A stretch of DNA of 64,000 nt from Oxalobacteraceae sp. CFBP 8761 (GTDB lineage: Bacteria; Pseudomonadota; Gammaproteobacteria; Burkholderiales; Burkholderiaceae_D): positions 2,794,667 to 2,858,666 of the forward strand of contig JACYUE010000001.1 of the NCBI GenBank assembly GCA_014841595.1, read 5' to 3'. Below the pieces are notes generated by a model. The model was not told the origin of the DNA. It made no database searches and saw nothing but the letters and a program-made list of their open reading frames with translations. A program made the translations under genes and the position numbers. This document shows, piece by piece, positions 55,318 to 64,000 of the stretch. The number at the start of each line of letters is the position of its first letter. The first letter of the stretch is position 1.

Positions 55318-55479
55318 CTAGTTGCCGGTCGGGGCAATCTTGAGCGCCGCCGGGATCAACGTCGCCCAGCCAAGCTGGCGCCGGATTTCTTCTGGCGCCG
55401 GGGGCGGCTTCGGATCGCGCGAGCGGCGCGCGAGATATTCGCGCACCAGGTGCATGGCTGGATGCTTGACATCGTACAT
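55318..55479 (-). CDS. Small protein, unknown function
   Basis: This encodes 53 aa from ATG 55479 (MYDVKHPAMHLVREYLARRS) with a GGAGG site 6 bases upstream. The N-terminal half is helical and basic; RDPKPPPAPEEIRRQLGW is a proline-rich turn followed by a second helix. It lies 69 bases upstream of the other small ORF on the same strand, so the two may be co-transcribed. Confidence 0.6.
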   Translation of the reverse strand: MYDVKHPAMHLVREYLARRSRDPKPPPAPEEIRRQLGWATLIPAALKIAPTGN

Positions 55480-55754
55480 GGCAACCTCCGCTTCCTTGCT
55501 GCCCGGTGCAGACACAAGGCCCGCACCGGTCATGAAATTGGTGCCGATCCTCGAGGCGACCGGCTAACCTGTTGAGGTGTCGGATGGCTGCGAATTACTT
55601 CGCGCGTCCCTCACTCAGACAGGAGCATCTTAACGGCTGCACCCAATTTTCACCGTTAGATGCCGCACACTTTGGGCGTCAATACGGATGAGCTCGACAA
55701 ACGCATGCAAAAAGGGGGCCGCAGCCCCCCCCCTCTTTTTGCCGCATGCAGCGA
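55480..55754. other. Intergenic region upstream of the small ORFs
   Basis: No gene is seen. It contains the terminator of the TonB receptor (55709-55729). The rest presumably carries the promoter for the 53-residue ORF; no convincing promoter boxes were found. Confidence 0.4.
55709..55729 (-). terminator. Intrinsic terminator of the TonB receptor gene
   Basis: On the minus strand GGGGGC / GCCCCC forms the stem around a 4-base loop, followed by UUUUU. The flanks (GCATGCAAAAAG and CTTTTTGCCGCATGC) can extend the pairing. It lies 26 bases after the receptor stop codon. Confidence 0.85.
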
Positions 55755-58700
55755 TCAGAACTTGTAGCGCAGGTTCAGATAATACTGGCGACCGCTGACG
55801 TCGAGCTTTTGCTGCTCTTCTTCGCTGTAGCGATATTGCGCGCGTTTGGCGTTGGTCAGGTTGGTCGCGCTGAACGCGAGCTCCAGGTTGTCGGTGAAGT
55901 AGTAGTTGGCCGACAGCGCCAGCGTTGTCACTGCATCGGCGTAGGTCGGCGCGGTCGGCATCGCCACGCCGTTGATCACGGTCAGGCCCTGGCTGTTGGC
56001 CGTTGGCGCCGGCGCGGTCGTGCTGTTGACGTACTCGCCGCGGTAGTTTGCGACCAGGCGTGCCGACAGCTTGCGGTCTTCGTAGTACAGACCCAGGTTG
56101 CCGGTCCATTCGGACGCGCCCACCATCGGCCGGCCATCGTCGACCTTCGTCTTGGCGCGGCTGACGTTCGACGTGAAGCCGAAGTTGGTCTGGCCGAACG
56201 GCTGCTCGTACTGCAGCTCGATGCCATTGATCTTCGCGCCTTGCTGCGAGGCGGTGTTGATGAAGAAGGACTTGACGGTCTGGTCGCGCGGATCCTGCAG
56301 GTCGATCGTGGTGCTGCCCACGGCGCCCGTTTTCGGATAGCCATCGATCGACGAATGGAACACGCTCAGCGCGATGATCGAGCGCGGTGCGAAGTACCAC
56401 GACCACGACAGGTCGACGTTGTCGGCCGTTTGCGGTTCGAGGTCGGGATTCGGGCCCGTCACGCGGCAGCCATTGGCGTCGCAACCGGGCGTGCCGAAGC
56501 CGCTGCCCAGCAGGTTGTAGTTCTGACGCCCGATCGTGCGGCTCGCGCCAAAGCGCGCCAGCATGTCGTTGCCCATGTCATAGCGCACGTTCAGGCTTGG
56601 CAGCCAATTGTCGAAAGTGCGCTTGGTCGGCGTCTTGTAATACAGGATACCGGCCAGTGGATTGAACGGCGTGCCATCGAAGAACGCGGTGGCGTCGCCG
56701 GCATCGGTGATCGCGCCCGGATAGGCGGCGCAGGTCACGGGCGCCTGGCCCGGTGCGACGCGCTGGCAGGCGCCAGCGGGAATCGGCGTGGCGATATTGG
56801 CTTTCACTTCAGTGCGCGAAAAGCGCACGCCGACGTTACCCGACCAGCGATCACGTTCCAGATTGGCCATCAGGTAGGCCGCGCTCTGGCGTTCCTGCAT
56901 GTCGATCTCGGAACTCACGCGGCGTTCGAAGGCGTCGCTCGTGACCTTGGTGTTGGCCGCGATGTACTCCTTGATCGCTTCCGGCGTGTAGGTGAAACCG
57001 GTGTTGTCCCAGCCGGTCGGGCCATCCAGGCCATCGCCGAAGTCACCCGGGAATGCTTGCCAGCCGGTGGTTGGCGTCGGCGTATTCGACGTAACGCGGC
57101 CCGTGACCGGGTTGAGCGTGATGCCGTTGCGGAAGGCCGGGCCACGGCGCGCGCTGGTACGCTTGTGATCCGAGAAGCGCACGCCGCTTTCCAGCGACTG
57201 GAAGATGCCGCGGTCGACGCGGTATTCGGCGTCGAATTGCGCGCTCCATTCCTTGTCGACGGTGCGCACGCCCGAGGCGGCGCGGTCGACGATGGTGTAG
57301 CCGCTGCCGTCGGCGTTCAGGCCGGGCTGGTTGCCGCCGGCGTTCTGGTACTGGACGAACGGCGCGTCATGCAGGCTGCCGAGCGCGTACGAGATGCCGG
57401 TGCCGTAGCGGGCCAGCGTCAAGCCCTGGTCGAGTTCGGTCGTGCCCACGCCGCGCGTGCTCGAGAGCAGCGTCTTGATCGTGAGGTCGTCGTTGACACG
57501 GTACTTGGCGTCCAGGTCGAGGAACGAGCTCTCGGCCTTGGCGCCATCGCGGTAGAAGCCTTCCGAGTTGCCGACGTACTGCGGCGTGGTCCCGTCGGGG
57601 AACACGATGTCGGCGGCCTTCAGTACCTTGAGCTGGTTGCCATACACGGTGGTCTCGTTGACGATAACCGGATTGCGGATCTGCGCGAACACCTGCTGTC
57701 CGTTCGAACTGGTGTTGGCGGCGGTGGCCACGGTGCTGCCCAGCGGCGCGTTCTTCCCGAGCAGCATCGAGTAGATGGCGCTCGATGTCAGGCGGCCGTG
57801 ATTGTCGGCATCCATGGACGAATGAAAGCCCGTGAGCGTCACGTCGAGATCGCGGTTCGGCTTGAATTGCAGCGACAGCATGCCGCCCTTGCGGTCGCGT
57901 ACGGATTCGACGAACTCCGAGCTCATCGAGCCCGGCAGGCGCACGCCGTTCAGGTCTGCTGCCGTGTAACCGGTGCCGGCGAGCGATGCATCGGTGATGC
58001 CTTTCATGGTGCTGGTGTTGATCACGTCCCAGCCGCTGTTGGTGCCGTAAGCGAACCGCGAGACCGAATCGCGCCGCACGTAGCGCTTTTCGGCAAACAG
58101 CGCGGCCAGAACGCCGAAGGTGCCGGCCTCGTTCTTCCAGTTGACCGAGCCGTTCATGTCCGGTGCGTAGCGGCCTGGCAGATCGGCATAGCTGGCGCCG
58201 ACGCTGATCACACCCGACAGGTTCTCCTTGGCCGACAAGGGCTTGCGCGTGGAGACGTTGATGGTGCCGGCCAGGCCGCCATCGACGATATTGGCCTGGG
58301 ATGTCTTGTAGACGACCGCCTGCTGCAGCACGTGCGATGGCATCAGGGACAGGCTGGTCGAGCGCGAGCTCGAGCCCTGGTCGGCCACGTACCAGTCGGC
58401 GCTGCTGACGGCATGGCCATTGAAGATGATCAGCGACATGTCCGGGTTGGTGCCGCGCATCGACACCTTTTCGGCCTCGTCATAGTCGGTGCGCACGGCC
58501 ACGCCGGCCAGGCGCTGCAGCGAATCGGCCAGGTTTTTGTCAGGCATCTTGCCGACGTCTTCGGCCGTGATGACCTCGACGTTGGCCGACGCATCGCGCT
58601 TGACCGCCAGCGACCGGGCCAGCGAGGCGCGAATGCCCGTCACTTCCACGGTCTGCATCGGCACTGCGGCTGGGGTCTCCTGGTCCTGCGCTTGCGCCTG

Positions 58701-58775
58701 CGCCAGCACTGGCAACGTGGCAAGGCTCCAGACGGCCATCGATACGGCCGCGGCAAGCGGCTTCTGCTTGAACAT
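55755..58775 (-). CDS. TonB-dependent receptor (TIGR01782 type)
   Basis: This encodes 1,006 aa from ATG 58775 (MFKQKPLAAAVSMAVWSLAT); an adjacent ATG at 58778 is equally open, but GGAG is better spaced for 58775. A signal peptide ends near AQAQAQDQE. The plug domain starts at QTVEVTGIRASLARSLAVKR and includes VITAEDVGKMPDKNLADSLQRL and the pattern GVAVRTDYDEAEKVSMRGTN. The C-terminus RQYYLNLRYKF ends in the aromatic residue required for outer-membrane insertion. This Xanthomonas/Caulobacter-type receptor class usually imports carbohydrates or other plant-polymer products. No substrate genes are adjacent. Confidence 0.93.
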   Translation of the reverse strand: MFKQKPLAAAVSMAVWSLATLPVLAQAQAQDQETPAAVPMQTVEVTGIRASLARSLAVKRDASANVEVITAEDVGKMPDKNLADSLQRLAGVAVRTDYDEAEKVSMRGTNPDMSLIIFNGHAVSSADWYVADQGSSSRSTSLSLMPSHVLQQAVVYKTSQANIVDGGLAGTINVSTRKPLSAKENLSGVISVGASYADLPGRYAPDMNGSVNWKNEAGTFGVLAALFAEKRYVRRDSVSRFAYGTNSGWDVINTSTMKGITDASLAGTGYTAADLNGVRLPGSMSSEFVESVRDRKGGMLSLQFKPNRDLDVTLTGFHSSMDADNHGRLTSSAIYSMLLGKNAPLGSTVATAANTSSNGQQVFAQIRNPVIVNETTVYGNQLKVLKAADIVFPDGTTPQYVGNSEGFYRDGAKAESSFLDLDAKYRVNDDLTIKTLLSSTRGVGTTELDQGLTLARYGTGISYALGSLHDAPFVQYQNAGGNQPGLNADGSGYTIVDRAASGVRTVDKEWSAQFDAEYRVDRGIFQSLESGVRFSDHKRTSARRGPAFRNGITLNPVTGRVTSNTPTPTTGWQAFPGDFGDGLDGPTGWDNTGFTYTPEAIKEYIAANTKVTSDAFERRVSSEIDMQERQSAAYLMANLERDRWSGNVGVRFSRTEVKANIATPIPAGACQRVAPGQAPVTCAAYPGAITDAGDATAFFDGTPFNPLAGILYYKTPTKRTFDNWLPSLNVRYDMGNDMLARFGASRTIGRQNYNLLGSGFGTPGCDANGCRVTGPNPDLEPQTADNVDLSWSWYFAPRSIIALSVFHSSIDGYPKTGAVGSTTIDLQDPRDQTVKSFFINTASQQGAKINGIELQYEQPFGQTNFGFTSNVSRAKTKVDDGRPMVGASEWTGNLGLYYEDRKLSARLVANYRGEYVNSTTAPAPTANSQGLTVINGVAMPTAPTYADAVTTLALSANYYFTDNLELAFSATNLTNAKRAQYRYSEEEQQKLDVSGRQYYLNLRYKF

Positions 58776-58847
58776 CATCTCTCTCCTGGGAAGGGTGCGA
58801 TTCTTGGTAAAGTAAGGCAAATTTTTAAATGCTTGTGCCGAGTATTG

Positions 58848-58865
58848 ATGATGGATTGCCATCAT
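58848..58865. promoter_or_regulatory. Dyad upstream of the TonB receptor
   Basis: A perfect 7-bp dyad ATGATGG-ATTG-CCATCAT lies 70 bases upstream of the receptor start in the 231-base divergent region shared with the DUF1460 gene. It could be an operator. No promoter pair was confidently placed. Confidence 0.4.
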
Positions 58866-59006
58866 GAATAATCACTTGTGTTCGCTTTCGTATAACTGGG
58901 AGGAATGCATGTTTCCGGCGGGTCGCTCAGGTTATGGGTAGATGCGCAGAATTCATTATCCCCAACGCACACGCCGGATTAGCGTGATACTTTCCCTTCT
59001 CCCGAG

Positions 59007-59972
59007 ATGACCGCCATGCGCCTTGCCTGCCTGCTTCTTGCCAGCGCCGTCCTGACCGGCTGCGCCAGCCCCCCTGCCGCCACGCCGCCGATTCCAGGTG
59101 CGCCACCGCCACCCACGCCGCTGGCGGCCCTGCTGGACAAGCCGATCTACAAGATGACGCCGTTCGAGACCGGCCAGTACATTCCGCACATGCAGAGCGC
59201 GCAGCCCGACCTGCGCAAGCGCATCGCCGCGATCGGCCGCCAGAACATCGGCCAGCCGTATTCGCTGAACCTGCTGGGCGAGTTCCCGTTCGAGATCCAC
59301 GACAGCTTGCCGATGTACAGTCTCGAACAAAGCGATTGCGTCGTCTTTGCGGAACACACGTATGCGATGGCGCTGTCGCAATCATGGGAAGAGTTCTTCT
59401 GGATGCTGCAGCGGATCCGCTACCGCGACGGCGTGATCGGCGTGGCCACGCGCAACCATTACACCGAGCTGGACTGGAACGTGGCCAACCGCTGGCTGGT
59501 CACGGACATCAGCGCCGACCTGGCCGGCCCGAATGGCCCCGGCTACGACATGCGCGTCGACCGCGCGCGCTTCCTGCGTACGCGCCACAACACGGTGCGC
59601 GACATCCCCGTCGAAACGAGCCGCCAGACCTACGTGCCGAAAGACGGCGTGGGCGCCATCCTCGACGGGTTGCAGGAAGGCGACTTCGTCAACGTGATCT
59701 CGACCCGTAACGGCGAGTACTGGGCCTCGCACGTGGGCCTGGTGGTGCTGGGGCCAAACGGCGAGCGGCACTTCCTGCATTCGTCGGCGCCGAAGGTGCG
59801 CGAAGAAACGTTCGCGTCGTACATGGCGCGGGTGGCGGCACGCGAAGCGGACAACGCGCGCGCCGGCAAGCCGGGCCAGATGCTGGCCGGCTTCAAGTTC
59901 CTGCGCCTGAACGAGACGATCACGGTGCCGCCAATGGCGCCGCAGCCGCGGCCGGGCCGGCCGGGCGCGTAA
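59007..59972 (+). CDS. DUF1460 lipoprotein, N-acetylmuramoyl-L-alanine amidase-like
   Basis: This encodes 321 aa from ATG 59007 (MTAMRLACLLLASAVLTGCA). The lipobox LTGC predicts a lipoprotein. The NlpC/P60-like DUF1460 fold is supported by SLEQSDCVVFAEHTYAMAL, with the candidate nucleophile Cys, and by EYWASHVGLVVLG with the candidate His. DUF1460 proteins are thought to act on peptidoglycan peptides. A proline-rich linker follows the lipobox. The gene stands alone between the TonB receptor and the terminator at 59985. Confidence 0.88.
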   Translation: MTAMRLACLLLASAVLTGCASPPAATPPIPGAPPPPTPLAALLDKPIYKMTPFETGQYIPHMQSAQPDLRKRIAAIGRQNIGQPYSLNLLGEFPFEIHDSLPMYSLEQSDCVVFAEHTYAMALSQSWEEFFWMLQRIRYRDGVIGVATRNHYTELDWNVANRWLVTDISADLAGPNGPGYDMRVDRARFLRTRHNTVRDIPVETSRQTYVPKDGVGAILDGLQEGDFVNVISTRNGEYWASHVGLVVLGPNGERHFLHSSAPKVREETFASYMARVAAREADNARAGKPGQMLAGFKFLRLNETITVPPMAPQPRPGRPGA

Positions 59973-59984
59973 TACATTGCTTTG

Positions 59985-60011
59985 CGTTCCCGGCTTGCCG
60001 AGCCGGGAACG
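59985..60011 (+). terminator. Hairpin after the DUF1460 gene
   Basis: An 11-bp perfect stem CGTTCCCGGCT / AGCCGGGAACG with loop TGCCG, 13 bases after the stop codon. No long T-run follows, so it may be factor-assisted. Confidence 0.65.
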
Positions 60012-60583
60012 TTACCCTCCTCCACTTGAATCTTCATTCAAGATATAGGGAATTAGAAATTTAATTCCCTAATTCTATTTCTACTTCCCCCAAACCGTTT
60101 TAACCACGCTCGATCGCTACTATCCCTGAGCGCTGTTGAGTGACCTCAATCCCGCCATGCAGCCAGGATTGGATAATCAACTCGCAAATAACCGGCAATC
60201 AAATTCATGATGATTCGATCCGTATGTCGGAGTAATCAGCGCGCATTCTTTTGATGGTTTCTTGAATCAATTTCTTAGAGTGCAGAAGCTGGTTTTTCAA
60301 GCAACGAAGTGATTGCCATGGCTTCTCGATATGCCGTACTGCCTGGTGGCCTTTCGCGGAAGACATGGTGTCGAATTCAATCGTTTTTTCTTTCGGTAGA
60401 GTTATTTATTTTCGCATTTCTTTATTCGAATTCTCCCCCACCATGAGTCAGTTGATTCAAATTCTGTCATGCCGGCGTTGATTCAGGCAGAACAGGTGCA
60501 ATAACACGCTGCTGCACCATCGGCCCAAGAAATTGCCGGTTTTATTCTTACCCGTATCTGCCACTGTCACTGTCGAGGAACCC
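60012..60583. other. AT-rich intergenic region before the UDP-sugar genes
   Basis: This stretch is clearly lower in GC than its flanks. Two further hairpins follow the terminator: CTTGAAT/ATTCAAG at 60025-60042 and AGGGAATTA/TAATTCCCT at 60047-60070. GTTGATTCA occurs twice, at about 60451 and 60478. A small minus-strand ORF at 60205-60366 is listed separately. No convincing promoter for the dehydrogenase was found. Confidence 0.55.
60205..60366 (-). CDS. Possible small protein, unknown function
   Basis: ATG 60366 opens 53 codons (MSSAKGHQAVRHIEKPWQSL, then RCLKNQLLHSKKLIQETIKR and a short tail) ending at TGA 60207-60205. It is basic and helical with natural-looking composition, unlike a shadow frame. 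No ribosome site is evident, and codons upstream (to a TAA) also read sensibly, so the start may be a non-standard codon. It lies in AT-rich DNA and could be a remnant of a transferred gene. Confidence 0.35.
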   Translation of the reverse strand: MSSAKGHQAVRHIEKPWQSLRCLKNQLLHSKKLIQETIKRMRADYSDIRIESS

Positions 60584-61912
60584 ATGCGAGACGATATCCA
60601 ATCAGTTCACCTGGAGCAGCTGCTGACCCGGCTGCGTGAGCGCCACGCCGTAATTGGCATCATTGGCCTTGGCTACGTCGGGCTGCCACTCGCGCTGCGC
60701 TATGCGGCCGAAGGCTTTCACGTACTGGGGATCGACATCGACGCCGCCAAGGTCGACCAGCTCAACCGGGGCGAGAGCTACATCGCCCATATCAAGGGGC
60801 CGACAATCGCTGCGGCGCGCGCCGCCGGGCTGGTCGCCAGCAGCGACTTTTCGCGCGTGGTCGAAGCCGATGCGCTGATCATCTGCGTCCCCACGCCGCT
60901 CACCGCCCACCGCGAGCCCGATTTGTCGTACGTGATCGGCACCGTCGAGTCGCTGCTGCCCCATATGCGCCCCGGGCAGTTGCTGTCACTTGAAAGCACC
61001 ACCTATCCCGGCACCACCGAAGAAGAACTCCGGCCCCGCCTGGAAGCGCGCGGCCTGCGCGTCGGCCACGATGTGTTCCTCGTGTTCTCGCCCGAACGCG
61101 AAGACCCCGGCAACCCCGACTACCACACCCGGACCATCCCCAAGATTTGCGGCGGCTCCACCGACGCCTGCCTGGAAGCCGGCCTGGCCCTGTACCGGCA
61201 GGCGATCGACACCGTTGTCCCGGTCAGCTCGACCCGCGCAGCCGAGTTGACCAAGCTGCTGGAAAACATTCACCGCGCCGTCAATATCGGGCTGGTCAAC
61301 GAGATGAAAATCATCGCCGACCGCATGGACATCGACATCCACGAAGTCATCCGGGCCGCCGCCACCAAGCCGTTCGGCTTTACCGCCTATTATCCCGGCC
61401 CGGGCCTGGGCGGGCACTGCATCCCGATCGACCCGTTCTATCTCACCTGGAAGGCCCGCCAGTTCGGACTGCACACCCGTTTCATCGAACTGGCCGGCGA
61501 GATCAACAGCGACATGCCGGCCTGGGTGATCGCCAAGGTGGCCGACGCGCTGAACAGCCGCAGCCGCGCCGTCATGGGCAGCCGCATCCTGGTGCTGGGT
61601 ATCGCCTACAAGAAAGACGTCGAAGACATGCGCGAGTCACCCTCGGTGGCACTGATGGAATTGCTGCGCGCGCGTGGCGCCGTGGTTGAGTATTCCGACC
61701 CCCATGTGCCGGTATTCCCGCGCATGCGCGAGCACCACTTCGACCTGTCCAGCGTCGAACTTACGCCGACGTCGCTCGCCTCGTATGACGTGGTGCTGCT
61801 GGCCACTGGCCACAGCGCCTTCGACTATGAACTCGTGCGCCAGAACGCCAGCCTGATCGTGGATACGCGCGGTGTGTTCCCGAACCGCTCGCCCAACGTC
61901 GTGCAGGCTTAA
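60584..61912 (+). CDS. Nucleotide-sugar dehydrogenase (WbpA/WbpO type)
   Basis: This encodes 442 aa from ATG 60584 ([20 protein letters not shown]), with GAGGAA upstream. The NAD-binding motif [20 protein letters not shown] starts near residue 20. The catalytic region is [20 protein letters not shown] with the nucleophile near Cys279, and [10 protein letters not shown] is near residue 170. The enzyme oxidises a UDP-HexNAc at C6 to the uronic acid, a step to surface polysaccharide precursors. The paired gene 15 bases downstream is a DegT-like protein, as in WbpA-WbpE pathways. Confidence 0.92.
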   Translation: MRDDIQSVHLEQLLTRLRERHAVIGIIGLGYVGLPLALRYAAEGFHVLGIDIDAAKVDQLNRGESYIAHIKGPTIAAARAAGLVASSDFSRVVEADALIICVPTPLTAHREPDLSYVIGTVESLLPHMRPGQLLSLESTTYPGTTEEELRPRLEARGLRVGHDVFLVFSPEREDPGNPDYHTRTIPKICGGSTDACLEAGLALYRQAIDTVVPVSSTRAAELTKLLENIHRAVNIGLVNEMKIIADRMDIDIHEVIRAAATKPFGFTAYYPGPGLGGHCIPIDPFYLTWKARQFGLHTRFIELAGEINSDMPAWVIAKVADALNSRSRAVMGSRILVLGIAYKKDVEDMRESPSVALMELLRARGAVVEYSDPHVPVFPRMREHHFDLSSVELTPTSLASYDVVLLATGHSAFDYELVRQNASLIVDTRGVFPNRSPNVVQA

Positions 61913-61927
61913 GGCCAGGGACAGCGC

Positions 61928-63058
61928 ATGCAATCCATCGACCCGCGATCGCAGGACGAGACGGCGCGCAGCCTGATCAACAGCCGCATCCAGGCTGTTT
62001 TCAACCATGGCCAGCGCAACATGGGACCTGAAGTCGCCGAACTGGAGCAACGTCTGGCCGATTACACGGGCGCGCGCCATTGCGTCACCGCGTCGTCTGG
62101 CACCACGGCACTGGCGATCGCCCTGATGGCCATTGGCGTCGGGCCAGGTGACGACATCATCACCACGCCGTTTGCCGCCAGTGCAGCAGCCAAGGCGATC
62201 GTGCTGGTCGGCGCCAGGCCCGTGTTCGCCGACATCGATCGTTCCACGTGCACGCTCGATCCGCAGCTGATCGAACGAGCGATCACACCGGCCACGCGCG
62301 CGATCATCCCGGTCTCGCTGTACGGCCAGCCGCCCGAAATGGACGCCATCAATGGCGTCGCCGCCCGCCATGGGCTGGCCGTGGTCGAAGACGGCGCACA
62401 GAGTTTTGGCGCGACCTACCGCGGGCGCCAGAGTGGTAATCTGTCCACGATCGGCTGCACGAGCTTTTTCCCGACCAACCCTCTCGGTTGCTATGGCGAT
62501 GGCGGCGCCCTGTTCACCAACGACGATGTGCTCGCCAGCGCGATGCGCGACATCCGCATGCACAGTCAGGCGCGGCGCCATGCGCATCACCGTTTTGGCC
62601 ACGACGCGTGCATGGAGACGCTCCAATGCGCGATCGTGCTGGCCAGGCTGGAACGGTTCGATTGGGACATCAGGCAGCGCCGCCGCATCGCGGCTGCGTA
62701 CGACGAGATGCTGCAGCCGCATTTGCCTGTCATTGGCTGCCGCTCCGACCGCACCAGCGCCTATGCGGGTTATGCCGTGCTGGTCGAGCAGCGCGAGCAG
62801 GTGCGCGCCATCCTGGAGCATGCCGGCGTCCCGACTGCCGTGCACTACCCGGTGCCGATCCACCGGCAACCTGCCTACGCCCGGCTGGCAGCAGATGCGT
62901 CGTGCCCCATCGCTGACGCGATGGCATCGTCCCTGTTGAGCTTGCCGATCGGCCCACACCTGGCGGCGGCAAATGTCCGTCATGTCGTCCAGTGTCTGCT
63001 GCACGCGACAGGGCCGCTGCAAGCGCGGGTGGTGGAATCGGCCGAGCTGCAAGAGTGA
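61928..63058 (+). CDS. DegT/DnrJ/EryC1/StrS-like protein lacking the PLP lysine
   Basis: This encodes 376 aa starting MQSIDPRSQDETARSLINSR. It aligns along its length with WbpE-type sugar aminotransferases, for example NMGPEVAELEQRLADYTGAR, PVSLYGQPPEMDAINGVAAR and VVEDGAQSFGATYRGRQSGN. The PLP-lysine motif, usually SFFPxKxLGCYGDGGA, here reads SFFPTNPLGCYGDGGA, so residue 184 is Asn (codon AAC, 62477-62479). The usual N-x-R motif before TLQAA is D-A-C (residues 226-228). The Asp and Gln of EDGAQ are retained. Transamination is therefore doubtful; it may be a non-catalytic or altered enzyme. The reading frame is intact. Confidence 0.88.
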   Translation: MQSIDPRSQDETARSLINSRIQAVFNHGQRNMGPEVAELEQRLADYTGARHCVTASSGTTALAIALMAIGVGPGDDIITTPFAASAAAKAIVLVGARPVFADIDRSTCTLDPQLIERAITPATRAIIPVSLYGQPPEMDAINGVAARHGLAVVEDGAQSFGATYRGRQSGNLSTIGCTSFFPTNPLGCYGDGGALFTNDDVLASAMRDIRMHSQARRHAHHRFGHDACMETLQCAIVLARLERFDWDIRQRRRIAAAYDEMLQPHLPVIGCRSDRTSAYAGYAVLVEQREQVRAILEHAGVPTAVHYPVPIHRQPAYARLAADASCPIADAMASSLLSLPIGPHLAAANVRHVVQCLLHATGPLQARVVESAELQE

Positions 63059-63083
63059 CGCCATGGCGATCGGCCGGATGGCG

Positions 63084-64000
63084 TCAGCGCATCTCTTCGA
63101 CGAGCTTGAGTCCCTCGGCAAAGCGCCAGATACGGCGGATCTCGATCACATCGAAGTTCGCGGCGACATTCGGCGGAAACGCAGCGTAGCGCGCGTTCAG
63201 GCGCACGAAGCGGCGCACGGCATCGTCCATGTCGGCGCGGCCGCTCGAACGCACGATGGTGATCTCGTCGATGCTGCCGTCACTGCGCAGCGAGACGCTC
63301 ACCAGGGGATCGATGCGTACCTCGCGCAGCGACAGGCGCGCGCCGCCGAGCACCGCGTTGCGCTCGAGTTTCTGGCGCACGCTGTCAACGTACAAGCGCA
63401 GCGGCGCATCGCGCTCGCCGCCGTCGGCCACCACGCGGCGGTTGCCGGCCGGCCGGTCGCGCGGCAAGCCGGAGGCGTCCACATTCGGGATCGTCACCCC
63501 ACGCAGCAACTCGCGTGCGCGATTGCCTGGCAGGCCAGCCATGGCGCCCGGCCCGGGTTGCATGCCCGCCCCGCTGCCCACGCCGACGCCAGCACCAGCG
63601 CCAATGCCGTCCGTGCGCGCGGCGGCAGCGCCGCCAGCGGCTGGTCCTGCGCCTTCCCCCGCAGCCGGTCCGGAAGCCTGCGCCTGCAAGCGCTGCGCTG
63701 CCTGACGGGCGGCTTCTTCGGCAGCGCCCCGTGTCAGCCGCTCGGCGTCCACACGCGCCTGCTCGGCCGCTTGCTGACGTGCGCGGTCCTCGGCGAGCCT
63801 GCGCTGCGCCAGGTCCTCGGCGCGCTTGCGTTCGGCGGCTTGTAGGCGAGCCTGTTCCTCGGCCAGCTTGTGCTGTGCCAGTTCCTCGGTGCGCTGGCGC
63901 TCGGCCGCCTCCTGCACCACGCGTTGCGCGGCATCTTCGGCGCGCTGGCGTGCTTGTAACTGCGCCTGCGCCAGGGCTTCCTGCGTTGCCGCTTCCTGCG
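63084..64000 (-). CDS. TonB/TolA-like C-terminal domain protein, partial (5' end outside window)
   Basis: The frame is open through the right edge, so only the C-terminal 305 residues or so are visible. The N-terminal part shown is a long Ala/Gln/Arg/Glu coiled coil (QEALAQAQLQARQRAEDAAQ, EELAQHKLAEEQARLQAAER) resembling TolA domain II. A Gly/Ala linker (GAGAGVGVGSGAGMQPGPGA) precedes a C-terminal domain with VRIDPLVSVSLRSDGSIDEI and NFDVIEIRRIWRF, which resembles the TonB/TolA C-terminal fold. It probably spans the periplasm. It converges with the DegT-like gene, 25 bases apart. Confidence 0.75.
   Translation of the reverse strand, partial: QEAATQEALAQAQLQARQRAEDAAQRVVQEAAERQRTEELAQHKLAEEQARLQAAERKRAEDLAQRRLAEDRARQQAAEQARVDAERLTRGAAEEAARQAAQRLQAQASGPAAGEGAGPAAGGAAAARTDGIGAGAGVGVGSGAGMQPGPGAMAGLPGNRARELLRGVTIPNVDASGLPRDRPAGNRRVVADGGERDAPLRLYVDSVRQKLERNAVLGGARLSLREVRIDPLVSVSLRSDGSIDEITIVRSSGRADMDDAVRRFVRLNARYAAFPPNVAANFDVIEIRRIWRFAEGLKLVEEMR

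Noticed and set aside
55746..58871. A 1,041-codon plus-strand open frame covering the TonB receptor
   Set aside because: It is the antisense shadow of the receptor gene. The minus-strand frame has a signal peptide, plug and terminal Phe; the plus-strand frame has no family similarity. Long antisense frames are common in high-GC DNA.

Overview
The window is high-GC DNA from a betaproteobacterium, most likely of the family Oxalobacteraceae (Massilia/Duganella-like). This is inferred from gene content and order: the core run cysS - DNA glycosylase - accA - tilS - lysC - tRNA-Ser on one strand, divergent from ppiA - ppiB - lpxH; rnr - rlmB - yceH; a phasin; a giant DUF4347/DUF4214 surface protein; and a TIGR01782-type TonB receptor. 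No replication origin, integrase, insertion sequence or CRISPR array was seen.

Layout. 1-476: 5' part of a Gfo/Idh/MocA oxidoreductase. 477-969: AT-rich regulatory stretch. 970-9183: three tandem tail-collar (microcystin-dependent-protein type) genes followed by a giant repeat adhesin. 9210-10783: a GNAT acetyltransferase and a RES/Xre-MbcA toxin-antitoxin pair with its own promoter. 11047-11317: a run of perfect hairpins and tRNA-Ser(GCU). 11415-19685: housekeeping block (lysC, tilS, accA, AlkA-type glycosylase, cysS; then ppiA, ppiB, lpxH). 19732-22860: a translationally coupled YtrA-type regulator / ABC transporter / exported-protein operon. 22820-27902: yceH, rlmB and rnr, the last with a very long Lys-Ala-Pro tail. 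28079-28818: a strong promoter and four near-identical tRNA-Leu(CAG) genes. 28843-30200: a CueR-type copper regulator with its operator, a small exported protein, and a phasin.

30236-47963 is a type VI secretion locus. One arm (minus strand) has a lipoprotein, tssB, tssC, hcp, tssE, clpV and tssA. The other has tssJ, tssK, tssL (plus) and an OmpA-domain protein, tagF, tssM and an M15 peptidase (minus). The baseplate genes tssF and tssG, and vgrG, are absent where they would be expected.

48020-51994 holds a consensus LexA box followed by a FAN1-like VRR-NUC nuclease and a DinG-like helicase with an N-terminal PD-(D/E)XK motif, which looks like an SOS-controlled repair operon. 51999-54891 is a four-gene envelope-stress module (LytTR regulator, LytS-type kinase, two LiaF-like membrane proteins). 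55072-59972 has two small ORFs, a large TonB-dependent receptor and a DUF1460 lipoprotein. 60012-60583 is another AT-rich gap with a possible small ORF. 60584-63058 has a UDP-sugar dehydrogenase and a DegT/WbpE-like protein whose PLP-binding lysine is asparagine. The window ends inside a TonB/TolA-like protein.

The observations I rate highest are the LexA-controlled FAN1/helicase operon, the lysine-less DegT homologue, the type VI locus without tssF/tssG, the hairpin array beside tRNA-Ser, and the tail-collar trio paired with a giant adhesin.
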